Part shown: positions 1 through 7,267 of the stretch, piece by piece
Numbering within the stretch: the first letter of the stretch is position 1
Layout: every line of letters begins with the position of its first letter
Assembly: GCA_023445955.1 (NCBI GenBank)
Contig: JAEXJH010000116.1
Coordinates: 1 to 11,758 of the forward strand
Reading direction: 5' to 3'
Source: Pseudomonadota bacterium
GTDB taxonomy: Bacteria > Pseudomonadota > Alphaproteobacteria > Caulobacterales > Caulobacteraceae
Length of the DNA stretch: 11,758 bases
Position numbers and translations under genes: made by a program
Notes under the pieces: model-generated
Database searches by the model: none
Seen by the model: only the letters and a program-made list of their open reading frames with translations
Told to the model about the DNA's origin: nothing

Positions 1-1
1 G

Positions 2-1015
2 CTGTGGGGCACCAAGGCCGCCACCGCCCTGCTGCTGGCGGCCGCCGCGGCCCTGATCATCCTGGTCAACGCCGCCTATCAGGATGGCGTCGAGCCGCCA
101 CACGCCATTCCCCAGTGGGCCGCCCGCGCCGCCGGCCTGCTGCTGATCCCGATCGTCATCCTGGCCGCCTACGCCCTGTGGCTGCGGATCGACCAGTATG
201 GCCTGACGGCGGACCGGGTGTTCGCCAGCGCCTATCTGGTGGTCGCGATCGGCTTCACGGTCGGCTATGCGCTGGCCGCCCTGAAGCCCGGCCCGTGGAT
301 GAAGCCGCTGGAGCCGACCAACCTGATCATGGCGGCGGTCTCCGTGTTGCTTCTGATCGCCCTGTTCACGCCGATCGCCGATCCGGCGCGCCTGTCGGTG
401 GACAGCCAGGTCAAGCGGCTGGAGGCGGGCAAGGTCACGGCCGACAAGTTCGACTACAAGTTCTTGCGCTTCTCCAGCGGCCACTACGGGCGCGACGCCT
501 TTGAGCGCCTGCTGGGCTCGCCCGACCAGGCCATTCGCGACGCCGCCGGGAAGGCCAAGACGCTCAAGAGCGCCTATGACGACGCCAAGCGCAGTCCCGA
601 CTTCGCCGCCATGGCCATCTATCCGACCGGAAAGGCCCTGCCCGCCGGTTTCCGCGAGCAGGACTGGACGATCGGCGACGTGCAATCGATCTGCACCATC
701 GCCGGCGCGCGCTGCTCGGCCCTGGTGATTGACACCGATGGTGACGGCGTTGACGAGGTGCTGCTGACCAGCGGCGCGACGTTCGACGTCTTCAAGACGA
801 CGGACAAGGGCTGGCGGCGCGTCGCCCAGACCCAGGGCGGTTGCCCTGGCGCCGACATCGACGCGGCGTTGAAGGCCGGAACGGTGCGGATGGCCCCGCC
901 GGCGCCGCGAAGCGACATCGTGGTCGGCGATCAGCGCTTGGCCGTGATCCCGACCGACGACGGCTGTAAGGTCGCGGCCCCGCCGCTACGCGACGGCTTG
1001 GTCCGGCTTCCCTAG
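2..1015 (+). CDS. DUF4153 membrane protein, C-terminal part (5' truncated)
   Basis: The frame is open from base 2 to a TAG at 1013-1015, giving 337 visible residues; the start lies outside the window. The first ~125 residues hold about four hydrophobic helices (near 7-23, 45-62, 75-93 and 108-124). The second and third flank the segment [13 protein letters not shown], and a [16 protein letters not shown] segment follows the last helix. Both segments are typical of DUF4153 proteins as I recall them. After the helices comes a soluble tail of ~200 residues, probably extracytoplasmic. It contains an acidic loop DTDGDGVDE (visible residues 244-252) that resembles EF-hand or FG-GAP calcium loops. 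The biochemical role of the family is not established. The gene converges on the ABC exporter and shares the CTAG at 1012-1015 with it as stop codon. The family call is fairly secure; calcium binding is inference. Confidence 0.82.
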   Translation: MWGTKAATALLLAAAAALIILVNAAYQDGVEPPHAIPQWAARAAGLLLIPIVILAAYALWLRIDQYGLTADRVFASAYLVVAIGFTVGYALAALKPGPWMKPLEPTNLIMAAVSVLLLIALFTPIADPARLSVDSQVKRLEAGKVTADKFDYKFLRFSSGHYGRDAFERLLGSPDQAIRDAAGKAKTLKSAYDDAKRSPDFAAMAIYPTGKALPAGFREQDWTIGDVQSICTIAGARCSALVIDTDGDGVDEVLLTSGATFDVFKTTDKGWRRVAQTQGGCPGADIDAALKAGTVRMAPPAPRSDIVVGDQRLAVIPTDDGCKVAAPPLRDGLVRLP

Positions 1016-2805
1016 ATCACGCCCTCGCTGATCGCGTTGAGGCGGGCATAGACCCCGCCCTTCGCCGCCAGTTCGGCGTGGCGGCCTTCCTCGACGACGC
1101 GGCCCTTCTGGAACACCAGGATCCGGTCGGCGCCGCGCACCGTCGACAGGCGGTGGGCGATGACGATCGTGGTCCGCCCTTCCATCAGCGCCTCGGCGGC
1201 GGCCTGGACCTGGCCTTCGGTCTCGACGTCCAGCGACGAGGTCGCCTCGTCCAGCACCAGGATCGGCGCGTCGGTCAGGAAGGCGCGGGCGATGGCCACG
1301 CGCTGGCGCTCGCCGCCCGACAGCTTGATCCCCCGCTCGCCGACCAGGGTGTCGTAGCCCTTGGGCAGGCGCAGGATGAAGTCATGGGCGCGCGCCTTCC
1401 TGGCGGCGGCCTCGACCTCTTCGCGCGTCGAGCCGGGACGACCGTAGGCGATGTTCTCGAACAGGCTGCGGTGGAACAGGGCCGGATCCTGCGGCACCAC
1501 CGCGATGGCGCGGCGCAGGGACGCCTGGGTCACCGCCGAGACGTCCTGGCCGTCGATCACCACCGCCCCGTCCTGCAGGTCGTGCAGCCGCTGGACCAGC
1601 TTGACGAAGGTCGACTTGCCCGAGCCCGTCGGCCCGACCAGGGCCACCCGCTCGCCGGGCGCGATCTTCAGGCTGAAGTGGTCGTACAGCGGCGCGCCAG
1701 CCGCCTTGTAACGAAAGGTCACGTCCTTGAATTCGATGCTGCCCGCGCCCGGCTTGAAGTCCGGCGCGCCCGGCGCGTCGGCGATCTGGGGCTGAAGGCG
1801 GGTCCAGGCGGCGACGTCCTCGGCGTCGTCCAGGCCCTTCTGCAACATGCGGATGTTCTCGCCCAGGTTCCGCAGATAGCCGCTCATCAGCATGAAGGCG
1901 GTGATGGCGAAGGCGACGTCGCCCGGCGTGGCCGTGCCTTGCGCCCAACCCCAGACCATCGAGCCGGTCAGGCCGGCCTGCAGCACGACCAGCAGCAGGT
2001 TCTGGCCCAGCCAGACGTCGGTGAAGCGGTTCCAGGTGACCATCACCGCCTCGCGCCAGGCCGCCGTGACCTCGGCCAGCCGCGCGGCTTCGCGCTGTTC
2101 GGCGCCGAAGCTCTTCACGGTCGGGTTGGAGGTCACCGCGTCCGCCAACGCCCCGCCGATCTGCGAGTCCAGCGCGTTGGAGCGCAGGTTGCTGGGTCGC
2201 ACATAGCGCTCGGTGACCCACAGGTTCACCGACAGGTAGGCCACCACCACGACCAGCGAGACCGCGCCCGCCAGCGGCTGGCGCAGCAGCATGGCGATCG
2301 ACAGGCCGACCAGCACGATGATCCCCGGCCCCAGCCAGATGGTCACCGCGTCGGTGACGCTGTCATAGCCCCACATGGCGCGGGTCAGCTTGCGCACGGT
2401 GGCGCCGGCGAAGCTGTCGGCATGCCAGTCCGACGAGAAGGCCTGCACCTTGGCGAAGCTCTCGTTGGTCATCTCCTCCATGTTCCGGGCCGCCAGCGGG
2501 ATCCAGAACCGGTGGGCGATGTTGCGGATGACCGAGAAGGCCAGATAGACGCCGATGAACATCGCCAGCGCCTGCCAGGCGCCGGCGTCGCCGCGCGGCT
2601 TGCTGGTGACGGTGTCGACGAGGTGGCCCGAGGCGTAGGGCAGCGCCAGGTCGAAGGCGATCGCCACCAGGGTCAGGCCGACGCCCAGGCCGAACAGCAC
2701 CGGCCGCCGCTTCCAGAAGCGGGCCACGAAGCCCAGCACCTGGCGGTTCGACAGCGCGCGCTTGCGGGCGCCGGTTTCGTCTTCGTCCTCGAAAGCGTCG
2801 GTCAT
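1012..2805 (-). CDS. ABC exporter half-transporter (fused permease and ATPase)
   Basis: This 597-residue protein fuses an N-terminal six-helix exporter domain (about residues 35-320) to an ATPase domain, the usual length and order for MsbA/MDR-type half-transporters that work as homodimers in the inner membrane. All nucleotide-binding motifs are intact: Walker [10 protein letters not shown] (391-399), a Q-loop in AVVPQDP, signature LSGGERQ (495-501), Walker B ILVLDE with catalytic E520, D-loop SSLD, and switch histidine H551 in IAHRLST. The N-terminus is charged and cytoplasmic ([16 protein letters not shown]). The substrate cannot be read from sequence; lipid or drug export are both plausible. 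The ATG at 2805 has only a weak ribosome binding site. It lies 42 bases downstream of the YbaN-like gene on the same strand, so the two are probably co-transcribed. The stop overlaps that of the convergent DUF4153 gene. Confidence 0.95.
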   Translation of the reverse strand: MTDAFEDEDETGARKRALSNRQVLGFVARFWKRRPVLFGLGVGLTLVAIAFDLALPYASGHLVDTVTSKPRGDAGAWQALAMFIGVYLAFSVIRNIAHRFWIPLAARNMEEMTNESFAKVQAFSSDWHADSFAGATVRKLTRAMWGYDSVTDAVTIWLGPGIIVLVGLSIAMLLRQPLAGAVSLVVVVAYLSVNLWVTERYVRPSNLRSNALDSQIGGALADAVTSNPTVKSFGAEQREAARLAEVTAAWREAVMVTWNRFTDVWLGQNLLLVVLQAGLTGSMVWGWAQGTATPGDVAFAITAFMLMSGYLRNLGENIRMLQKGLDDAEDVAAWTRLQPQIADAPGAPDFKPGAGSIEFKDVTFRYKAAGAPLYDHFSLKIAPGERVALVGPTGSGKSTFVKLVQRLHDLQDGAVVIDGQDVSAVTQASLRRAIAVVPQDPALFHRSLFENIAYGRPGSTREEVEAAARKARAHDFILRLPKGYDTLVGERGIKLSGGERQRVAIARAFLTDAPILVLDEATSSLDVETEGQVQAAAEALMEGRTTIVIAHRLSTVRGADRILVFQKGRVVEEGRHAELAAKGGVYARLNAISEGVI

Positions 2806-2847
2806 GGCGAGGCGTAGATAGGCGTTTTCCCCGGGCCGCGCGACCCG

Positions 2848-3129
2848 TCAGCGCCTGCGACGCTTGCGCCCGCCGCCGAACGGCCGCCAGCGCAGGAACC
2901 AGACGATCGCCGGCCCGACGATCGGCACGCGCAGCATGGGCCGCACGGCGTGGGGGCGGGTCTTCAGGAAGCACAGCACCGCGCCGATCCAGAACACCGT
3001 CGTCGGCATGCCGGGCGTGACGATGCCGACCGCGCCGGTCGCCAGCAGCGCCCCGCCGATCCCGTCCAGCGCCCAGCGCTCGGCCCGGGTCAGGCGGCGG
3101 CGCGGCTTTCGGACGGGCTCAGGGGTCAT
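2848..3129 (-). CDS. YbaN-type DUF454 small inner-membrane protein
   Basis: A 93-residue protein begins with the basic segment MTPEPVRKPRRRLTR. A hydrophobic region then carries GIVTPGMPTTVFWIGAVLCF followed by KTRP, the hallmark pattern of DUF454 (G-x-x-x-P-G-x-P-T-T, then a Cys-Phe helix end). It ends in a very basic tail, GGGRKRRRR. Two transmembrane segments are likely. The function of the family is unknown; E. coli YbaN is the named member. I chose the ATG at 3129. A GTG at 3141 in the same frame would add four residues (MILR), but neither has a clear Shine-Dalgarno sequence. It is the first gene of a probable two-gene unit with the ABC exporter, and is divergent from the isochorismatase-family gene across a 74-bp spacer that carries a direct repeat. 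Confidence 0.85.
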   Translation of the reverse strand: MTPEPVRKPRRRLTRAERWALDGIGGALLATGAVGIVTPGMPTTVFWIGAVLCFLKTRPHAVRPMLRVPIVGPAIVWFLRWRPFGGGRKRRRR

Positions 3130-3185
3130 GCGCAGGATCACACCGGTTCAATAACGGACGCTAGCGCGGGCGCAGGATCGTTCAA
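3130..3185. repeat. Split direct repeat in divergent promoter region
   Basis: GCGCAGGATC occurs at 3130-3139 and again at 3170-3179. Each copy is followed by GTTCAA, at 3146-3151 after six extra bases and at 3180-3185 directly. The two copies lie in the 74-bp spacer between the start of the YbaN-like gene (-) and the isochorismatase-family gene (+), so they could be tandem protein-binding sites. The first copy abuts the YbaN start codon. Seen directly; function is inference. Confidence 0.45.
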
Positions 3186-3203
3186 ACCCCGTAGGAACCC
3201 GCG

Positions 3204-3830
3204 ATGACCGATCTCGTCTTGCCAAAAGGCCGCACGGCCCTGTTGCTGATCGATCCCTACAACGACTTCCTGGCCGAGGAGGGCAAGCTGTGGCGCCGCG
3301 TGGCCGGCACCAAGGGCGCCGAGGGCCTGCACGAGCACATGAAGGCGGTGATCGCCGCCGCCCGCGCGGCCGGGGTCACGGTCTATGTCGTGCCGCACCA
3401 CCGCTACGCGCCCGGCGATCTGGACACCTGGGCCCATCCCAATCCCTACATCCAGGCCAGCGCCCGGGGCTTGGTCTTCGAGAAGGGCGGCTGGGGCGGC
3501 GAATGGCATCCCGACTTCACGCCGCAGCCTGGCGACGTCATCGTCGGCGAGCACTGGTCCAGCGGCTTTTCCGGCACCGACCTCGACATGCGGCTGAAGC
3601 AGCGCGGAGCCACGCATCTGGTCCTGATCGGTCTGGCCGCCAACACCTGCGTCGAGGGCACCGGCCGCTCGGCTTCCGAGCTGGGTTACCATGTGACCCT
3701 GGTGCGCGACGCCACGGCGGCGTTCTCGGACGAGGCCCTGCACGCGGCGCATGACATCAACGGGCCAACCTATGCCCACGCGATCGTCACGAGCGCGGAG
3801 GTGGTCTCGGCCCTCGAGGCGCTGGCCTAG
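3204..3830 (+). CDS. Isochorismatase-family cysteine hydrolase
   Basis: This 208-residue protein has the single-domain length of the isochorismatase-like hydrolases (isochorismatase, nicotinamidase, N-carbamoylsarcosine amidase). The first beta strand, ALLLIDPYNDF, contains the expected catalytic Asp (D17). GLAANTCVEGTGR contains the nucleophile C149, with a following segment ELGYHVTLVRDATAAFS typical of the family. The central block reads VGEHWSSGFSGTDLD; the usual catalytic lysine (VxKHxxSxFxGTDLD) is replaced by E116. I recall bacterial and fungal relatives sharing this EHW form, so it is probably a subfamily feature and not decay. The substrate is unknown, likely an amide or ester of a small molecule in the cytoplasm. 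The ATG at 3204 follows a TAGGA-type ribosome binding site. It converges on the small membrane protein gene, with stop codons sharing CTAG. Confidence 0.9.
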   Translation: MTDLVLPKGRTALLLIDPYNDFLAEEGKLWRRVAGTKGAEGLHEHMKAVIAAARAAGVTVYVVPHHRYAPGDLDTWAHPNPYIQASARGLVFEKGGWGGEWHPDFTPQPGDVIVGEHWSSGFSGTDLDMRLKQRGATHLVLIGLAANTCVEGTGRSASELGYHVTLVRDATAAFSDEALHAAHDINGPTYAHAIVTSAEVVSALEALA

Positions 3831-4072
3831 AACGCCTCCGCCACGCCGCCCACGCGGCGCGGCCGGCGGGTGTCCAGGCCGCGGCGGATCTTCGGGCCGA
3901 ACTTGGTGGCCGAGGTCAGGCGCGCCACCATGCCGTGGTCGCCGGACAGCGCGAACAGCTTGCCGGCGGCGGTCCACAGGCGGGTGGTCACCGGGTGCGG
4001 AAGCACGATCCCGGCGCCCGCGCCGGCGATCAGCAGGCTCCAGCCCGAGAGGCGAATGGCGGCGGTGGTCAT
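3827..4072 (-). CDS. Small one-helix protein, family not recognised
   Basis: I do not recognise this 81-residue protein. The start ATG at 4072 is well supported by an AGGAG Shine-Dalgarno eight bases upstream; a longer in-frame start at 4123 would add 17 residues and ignore that site. The N-terminus is a hydrophobic segment (about residues 5-25, LSGWSLLIAGAGAGIVLPHP) that could be a membrane anchor. A soluble middle follows, then a basic tail containing KFGPKIRRGLDTRRPRR. It is divergent from ubiA across 134 bp and convergent with the cysteine hydrolase, sharing its stop as CTAG. The strong ribosome binding site and the tight stop overlap argue that it is a real gene; nothing indicates a function. 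Confidence 0.65.
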   Translation of the reverse strand: MTTAAIRLSGWSLLIAGAGAGIVLPHPVTTRLWTAAGKLFALSGDHGMVARLTSATKFGPKIRRGLDTRRPRRVGGVAEAF

Positions 4073-4151
4073 GGCGGTCGCTCCTGCGAATGGCTTGCAG
4101 GAAGACCTTGGCCGCGCGGGCAAGATAAATCCAATTGATCGTTTTTCTCAA

Positions 4152-4165
4152 GAAGATCGATCTTC
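4152..4165. promoter_or_regulatory. 14-bp perfect palindrome, candidate operator
   Basis: GAAGATCGATCTTC is a perfect 14-bp palindrome. It lies in the AT-richer part of the 134-bp region between the divergent small protein gene (start 4072) and ubiA (start 4207). The placement suits an operator for either gene. The regulator is unknown. Confidence 0.4.
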
Positions 4166-4206
4166 CCTATGGGACGTCTCGAAGCCCTCGGGTTAAGCCT
4201 CGCCGC

Positions 4207-5142
4207 ATGACCGCCACGACCATTCTGCCCGACGCCGTCGCGACCAACTGGGTCGATCGCCATGCGCCGCCTGGCCTGCGACCCTGGCTGAAGCTGGGCC
4301 GGTTCGATCGGCCGGCGGGGATCTGGCTGCTGATGCTGCCGGGCTGGCAAGGCATCGCCCTGGCCGCCGCCGAGCAGGGGCGCTGGCCCAATCCGCTGCT
4401 GCTGCTGGCGGTGTTCATCGGCGCGGCCCTGATGCGGGCGGCCGGCTGCGCGTTCAACGACATCGTCGACCGCGACTTCGACGCGCAAGTCGCCCGTACT
4501 GCCATGCGCCCGATCCCGGCCGGGCTGATCACCGTCAAGCAGGCCTGGCTGTTCCTGGTCGGCTGCAGCCTGGTCAGCCTGCTGATCCTGCTGACCCTGG
4601 GCTGGGTGGCGATTGGCCTCGGCGTGCTGTCGCTGGGCCTGGTTGCCGGCTATCCGTTCATGAAGCGCATCACCTGGTGGCCGCAGGCGTGGCTGGGCCT
4701 GACCTTCAATTGGGGCGCCCTGCTGGGCTACGCCGCCGCCACGGGCCACTTGTCGTGGTCGGCCGCCTTGCTCTACGCCGCGGGGATCTTCTGGACCCTG
4801 GGCTACGACACGATCTACGCGATCCAGGACATCGAGGACGACGCCCTGGCCGGCATCAAGTCCTCGACCCGGCGGCTGGGCGACCACGTCCAGCTCGGCG
4901 TGGCGGGGTTCTATCTGGCCAGCTTCGTCTGCGTGGTCGCGGCCGGCTGGGTCGGCAATATCGGGCCGCTATTCCTGCCGCTGGCGGCGTTCTTCGCCCT
5001 GCACCTGTCGCGCCAGGCCGCCGCCGTCCGCATCGACGACGGCCCGGGCGCACTGAAGCTCTTCAAGTCCAACGCCATCGCCGGACTGATCGTCTTCGCG
5101 GGGCTGGTCGCCGGGCTGTGGAAGCCCGGCGTGCGCTTCTAG
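4207..5142 (+). CDS. ubiA: 4-hydroxybenzoate polyprenyltransferase UbiA
   Basis: This 311-residue polytopic membrane enzyme attaches the polyprenyl tail to 4-hydroxybenzoate, the committed membrane step of ubiquinone biosynthesis. Both aspartate-rich motifs that bind Mg-diphosphate are intact: NDIVDRDFD (84-92) and YDTIYAIQDIEDD (200-212). RTAMRPIPAG (97-106) follows the first motif as in E. coli UbiA. The segment FDRPAGIWLLMLPGWQG (33-49) marks the usual first helix, and eight to nine helices fit the hydrophobic pattern. I start at ATG 4207, giving MTATTILPDA; an upstream in-frame ATG at 4135 would add 24 residues but runs through the AT-rich palindromic promoter region. No other quinone gene is in view. 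A palindromic terminator follows the stop. Confidence 0.94.
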   Translation: MTATTILPDAVATNWVDRHAPPGLRPWLKLGRFDRPAGIWLLMLPGWQGIALAAAEQGRWPNPLLLLAVFIGAALMRAAGCAFNDIVDRDFDAQVARTAMRPIPAGLITVKQAWLFLVGCSLVSLLILLTLGWVAIGLGVLSLGLVAGYPFMKRITWWPQAWLGLTFNWGALLGYAAATGHLSWSAALLYAAGIFWTLGYDTIYAIQDIEDDALAGIKSSTRRLGDHVQLGVAGFYLASFVCVVAAGWVGNIGPLFLPLAAFFALHLSRQAAAVRIDDGPGALKLFKSNAIAGLIVFAGLVAGLWKPGVRF

Positions 5143-5148
5143 CCATCT

Positions 5149-5164
5149 CTTCCTCGCGAGGAAG
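5149..5164. terminator. Bidirectional palindromic terminator
   Basis: CTTCCTCGCGAGGAAG is a perfect 16-bp palindrome placed in the 31-bp gap between the convergent stops of ubiA (5142) and the LprI-like gene (5174). As RNA it folds as a stem with a CGCG loop from either strand. There is no U-tract, so its strength as an intrinsic terminator is uncertain. Confidence 0.5.
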
Positions 5165-5173
5165 GGGATCTAC

Positions 5174-5524
5174 CTAGAAAGGACCCTGGCTGTAGACGCG
5201 GTCCATGACCGTGTTCAGCTGGCGGATGCGGTTGTCATAGCTGCGCGCCAGGCAGGCCTGATTGGCGCCGCAGGTCCGGCGGGCCCGCAGCCATGCGGTC
5301 TGGTCGTCCATGATCGCGCCCCGGCCGCCCATCGGCACCAGGTGGCGGGTGATGTCGTAGAGCTGGCCCATCCGCACGTCCTGGTCGTTGAGGTCGCGAT
5401 TGGCGCAGATCGCCTTCTCGTCCGAAGACCGGGCCTTGCGGCAATCGAAGCTGGCGGCGCTAGCCGGAACGGCGGCGGCGGCGCAGACGGCGGTCAGAAC
5501 GAGAGCTGGGATCAGGCGGCGCAT
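5174..5524 (-). CDS. Secreted LprI-like small protein (DUF1311)
   Basis: This 116-residue protein begins with a clear signal peptide, MRRLIPALVLTAVCAAAAVPASA, with likely cleavage after residue 23. The mature part has the LprI N-terminal (DUF1311) pattern: SFDCRKARSSDEKAIC, then L-x-x-x-D and a Tyr, and later QTAWLRARRTCGANQACLARSY. The four cysteines (28, 40, 85, 91) probably form two disulfides in the periplasm. The family is named for a mycobacterial lysozyme inhibitor; most members are uncharacterised, so I do not claim inhibition here. I prefer ATG 5524, because the GGAG just upstream serves as its ribosome binding site and the signal peptide then starts at its basic end. An ATG at 5536 adds META. 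It is divergent from the desaturase gene. Confidence 0.82.
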   Translation of the reverse strand: MRRLIPALVLTAVCAAAAVPASAASFDCRKARSSDEKAICANRDLNDQDVRMGQLYDITRHLVPMGGRGAIMDDQTAWLRARRTCGANQACLARSYDNRIRQLNTVMDRVYSQGPF

Positions 5525-5535
5525 AGCGGTCTCCA

Positions 5536-5563
5536 TGACTTGTGACGTCGGGTCATCCTGTCA
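5536..5563. promoter_or_regulatory. Nested TGAC/GTCA dyad between divergent genes
   Basis: Two concentric half-site pairs share one centre near 5549: TGAC at 5536-5539 and 5543-5546, mirrored by GTCA at 5552-5555 and 5560-5563. The dyad falls between the LprI-like gene (-, start 5524) and the desaturase gene (+, start 5594). This is the expected geometry for a dimeric regulator serving both, but no known operator is recognised. Confidence 0.4.
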
Positions 5564-5593
5564 GCCCTAAGCTGAATGTGCGATGATTGTTCC

Positions 5594-6538
5594 ATGGCCG
5601 TCGCACCGCGCGTCAAACCCCAGGACCTGTTCACGCCCGACGAATGGACGCGGATCTCCGCGCGCTCGTCCTGGCGCGGGATCGCCATGGTGGCCCATGC
5701 CTGGGCGGTGATCATCGCGGCGGGGGCGCTGTTCGTCGCCTTCCCGAACCCGCTGACCTATGTCCTGGCCGTGATGCTGATCGGCGCGCGGCAGCTGGGC
5801 CTGGCCATCCTGATGCACGAGGCCGCGCATGGCGGGCTGCATCCGAACCTCAAGGTCAATGACTGGCTGGGCGAGTGGCTATGCGCCGCGCCGACCGGGG
5901 CTTCGCTGGCCAGCTATCGCCCCTATCACCTGACCCATCACAAATACGCCCAGCAGGCCGAGGACCCGGACCTGATCCTGTCGGCGCCGTTCCCGACCAC
6001 ACGAGCCTCGCTGCGACGCAAGATCGTCCGCGACCTGACGGGCCAAACCTTCTTCAAACAGCGCTTCGGGCCGTTGCTCGGCAAGATGAAGGGCGACACC
6101 CCCAAGGGCGCGATCTTCGCCGGCGAGGTCGCTCGCCAGAGGCCGTTCCTGCTGTGGAACCTCGGCATCCTGATCGTACTGAGCGCCTTGGGCCTGTGGT
6201 GGGCCTGGCTGGCGCTGTGGATCGTGCCGATGGCGACCTGGTTCCCGCTGGTCACCCGCCTGCGCAACATCGCCGAGCACGCCCTGGTGGCCAAGGACGA
6301 GCCCGACCCGTTCCGCCACGCCCGCACCACCAACGCCAACTGGATCGAACGCGCGCTGATCGCGCCCTACCACGTCAACTTCCACGCCGAGCACCACATG
6401 TTCATGCACACCCCGTGCTGGAACCTGCCGATGGCCCACCGGCTGCTGGAGAAGAAGGGCCTGACCGCCGGCATGCTGACCGCGCCGGGCTACCTGACCG
6501 TGCTGAAGGCCGCCTCGAGCAAGACGGTCGCCGCCTGA
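5594..6538 (+). CDS. Membrane fatty acid desaturase
   Basis: A 314-residue membrane protein of the fatty acid desaturase superfamily (di-iron, histidine-box type) that would introduce a double bond into, or hydroxylate, a lipid chain. The three histidine boxes are present in order: HEAAH (75-79, continuing GGLH83), HLTHH (112-116) and HAEHH (264-268), plus an extra candidate ligand H229 in RNIAEHA. Hydrophobic stretches near 30-50, 55-74 and 175-215 fit the usual membrane layout. The substrate cannot be told from sequence; acyl lipid and carotenoid-type substrates both occur in this superfamily. The start is uncertain. ATG 5594 gives MAVAPRVKPQDL; ATG 5576 would add MCDDCS, rich in uncommon codons. 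Neither has a good ribosome binding site. The next gene follows after 25 bases on the same strand. Confidence 0.9.
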   Translation: MAVAPRVKPQDLFTPDEWTRISARSSWRGIAMVAHAWAVIIAAGALFVAFPNPLTYVLAVMLIGARQLGLAILMHEAAHGGLHPNLKVNDWLGEWLCAAPTGASLASYRPYHLTHHKYAQQAEDPDLILSAPFPTTRASLRRKIVRDLTGQTFFKQRFGPLLGKMKGDTPKGAIFAGEVARQRPFLLWNLGILIVLSALGLWWAWLALWIVPMATWFPLVTRLRNIAEHALVAKDEPDPFRHARTTNANWIERALIAPYHVNFHAEHHMFMHTPCWNLPMAHRLLEKKGLTAGMLTAPGYLTVLKAASSKTVAA

Positions 6539-6563
6539 TCCGCGCCGTGCTCTAAGCCCGGGC

Positions 6564-7223
6564 ATGATCGTCCAGACCCTGGAAGGCCGCCGCGCCTTCA
6601 TCCGCGACAACACCCGCTTCCAGCCGACGCCGCACGCGCCGGAACTGTCGCTGCACCTGGCCGACGAGATCACCCCGATCTGGAAGCTGACCGAAGAGGC
6701 GCTGGAGGAGATCGGGCTGCCGCCGCCGTTCTGGGCGTTCGCCTGGGCCGGCGGCCAGGCTTTGGCGCGCTACATCCTCGACCATCCGGAGATCGTCGCC
6801 GGCAAGCGGGTCATCGACTTCGCCACCGGCTCGGGCATCGTCGCGATCGCGGCGATGAAGGCCGGCGCGACCAGTGTGCTGGCCGCGGACATCGACGTCT
6901 TCTGCGAGGCCGCCGTCGGCCTGAACGCCGAAGCCAACGGCGTCGTGGTCGCCTTCACGGATATCAATCTGCTCGATGCGCCGCCGCCGGCAACCGACGT
7001 CCTGCTGGCCGGCGACATCTGCTACGAGAAGCCCATGGCCGAGGCGGTGATGGACTGGCTGCGGCAGGGCCGCGCCAGCGGCTCCAGCGTGTTCATCGGC
7101 GATCCGGGTCGTACCTATTTCCGCAAGGACGACCTGGTGAAGCTGGCTGAGTACCAGGTCGAGACCACCCGCGAACTCGAGGACTTCGCCGTGAAGCGCA
7201 CCAGCGTCTGGACTCTGCCCTAG
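6564..7223 (+). CDS. METTL20-type protein lysine methyltransferase (COG3897-like)
   Basis: This 219-residue class I SAM methyltransferase has motif I as VIDFATGSGIVAIAA (83-97), the acidic residues binding the SAM ribose in AADID (107-111), and a DICYE motif (150-154). The last matches the D-x-x-Y motif of the METTL20 branch, whose human and Agrobacterium members methylate lysines of electron transfer flavoprotein beta. The upstream signature PFWAFAWAGGQALARY (55-70) and later GDPGRTY (178-184) and ETTRELED match the bacterial group as I know it. Annotation pipelines often call it nicotinamide N-methyltransferase or simply methyltransferase. ETF-beta as target is inference from the family. 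The ATG at 6564 has a poor ribosome binding site, and the gene probably depends on transcription from the desaturase gene 25 bases upstream. Confidence 0.78.
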   Translation: MIVQTLEGRRAFIRDNTRFQPTPHAPELSLHLADEITPIWKLTEEALEEIGLPPPFWAFAWAGGQALARYILDHPEIVAGKRVIDFATGSGIVAIAAMKAGATSVLAADIDVFCEAAVGLNAEANGVVVAFTDINLLDAPPPATDVLLAGDICYEKPMAEAVMDWLRQGRASGSSVFIGDPGRTYFRKDDLVKLAEYQVETTRELEDFAVKRTSVWTLP

Positions 7224-7237
7224 CGGCCGACTAGAAC
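7208..7237 (+). promoter_or_regulatory. Candidate promoter of the VOC gene
   Basis: CTGGAC (7208-7213) and ACTAGAAC (7230-7237), separated by 16 bases, resemble the Caulobacter housekeeping promoter (TTGACG and GCTAnAwC). The -10 is a close match and the -35 a weak one. The -10 overlaps the first half of the putative LexA box, the placement expected for repression. Confidence 0.33.
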
Positions 7238-7248
7238 ATTAAGAGAAC
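7234..7248. promoter_or_regulatory. Putative LexA (SOS) box
   Basis: GAAC-ATTAAGA-GAAC is an exact GAAC-N7-GAAC direct repeat, the reverse complement of the GTTC-N7-GTTC SOS box of alphaproteobacterial LexA. The spacer is AT-rich in a very GC-rich context, and the box ends 19 bases before the ATG of the VOC gene. By composition an exact match of this kind somewhere in a window this size is not vanishingly rare, so the position is the main support. Confidence 0.55.
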
Positions 7249-7267
7249 ATCGGTTGAGGAGCGCGCC

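Noticed and set aside
1078..2817. 579-residue plus-strand open frame opposite the ABC exporter
   Set aside because: It is the antisense shadow of a gene with every ABC motif intact; its translation is Arg/Gly/Asp/His-rich low-complexity sequence typical of GC-rich antisense frames.
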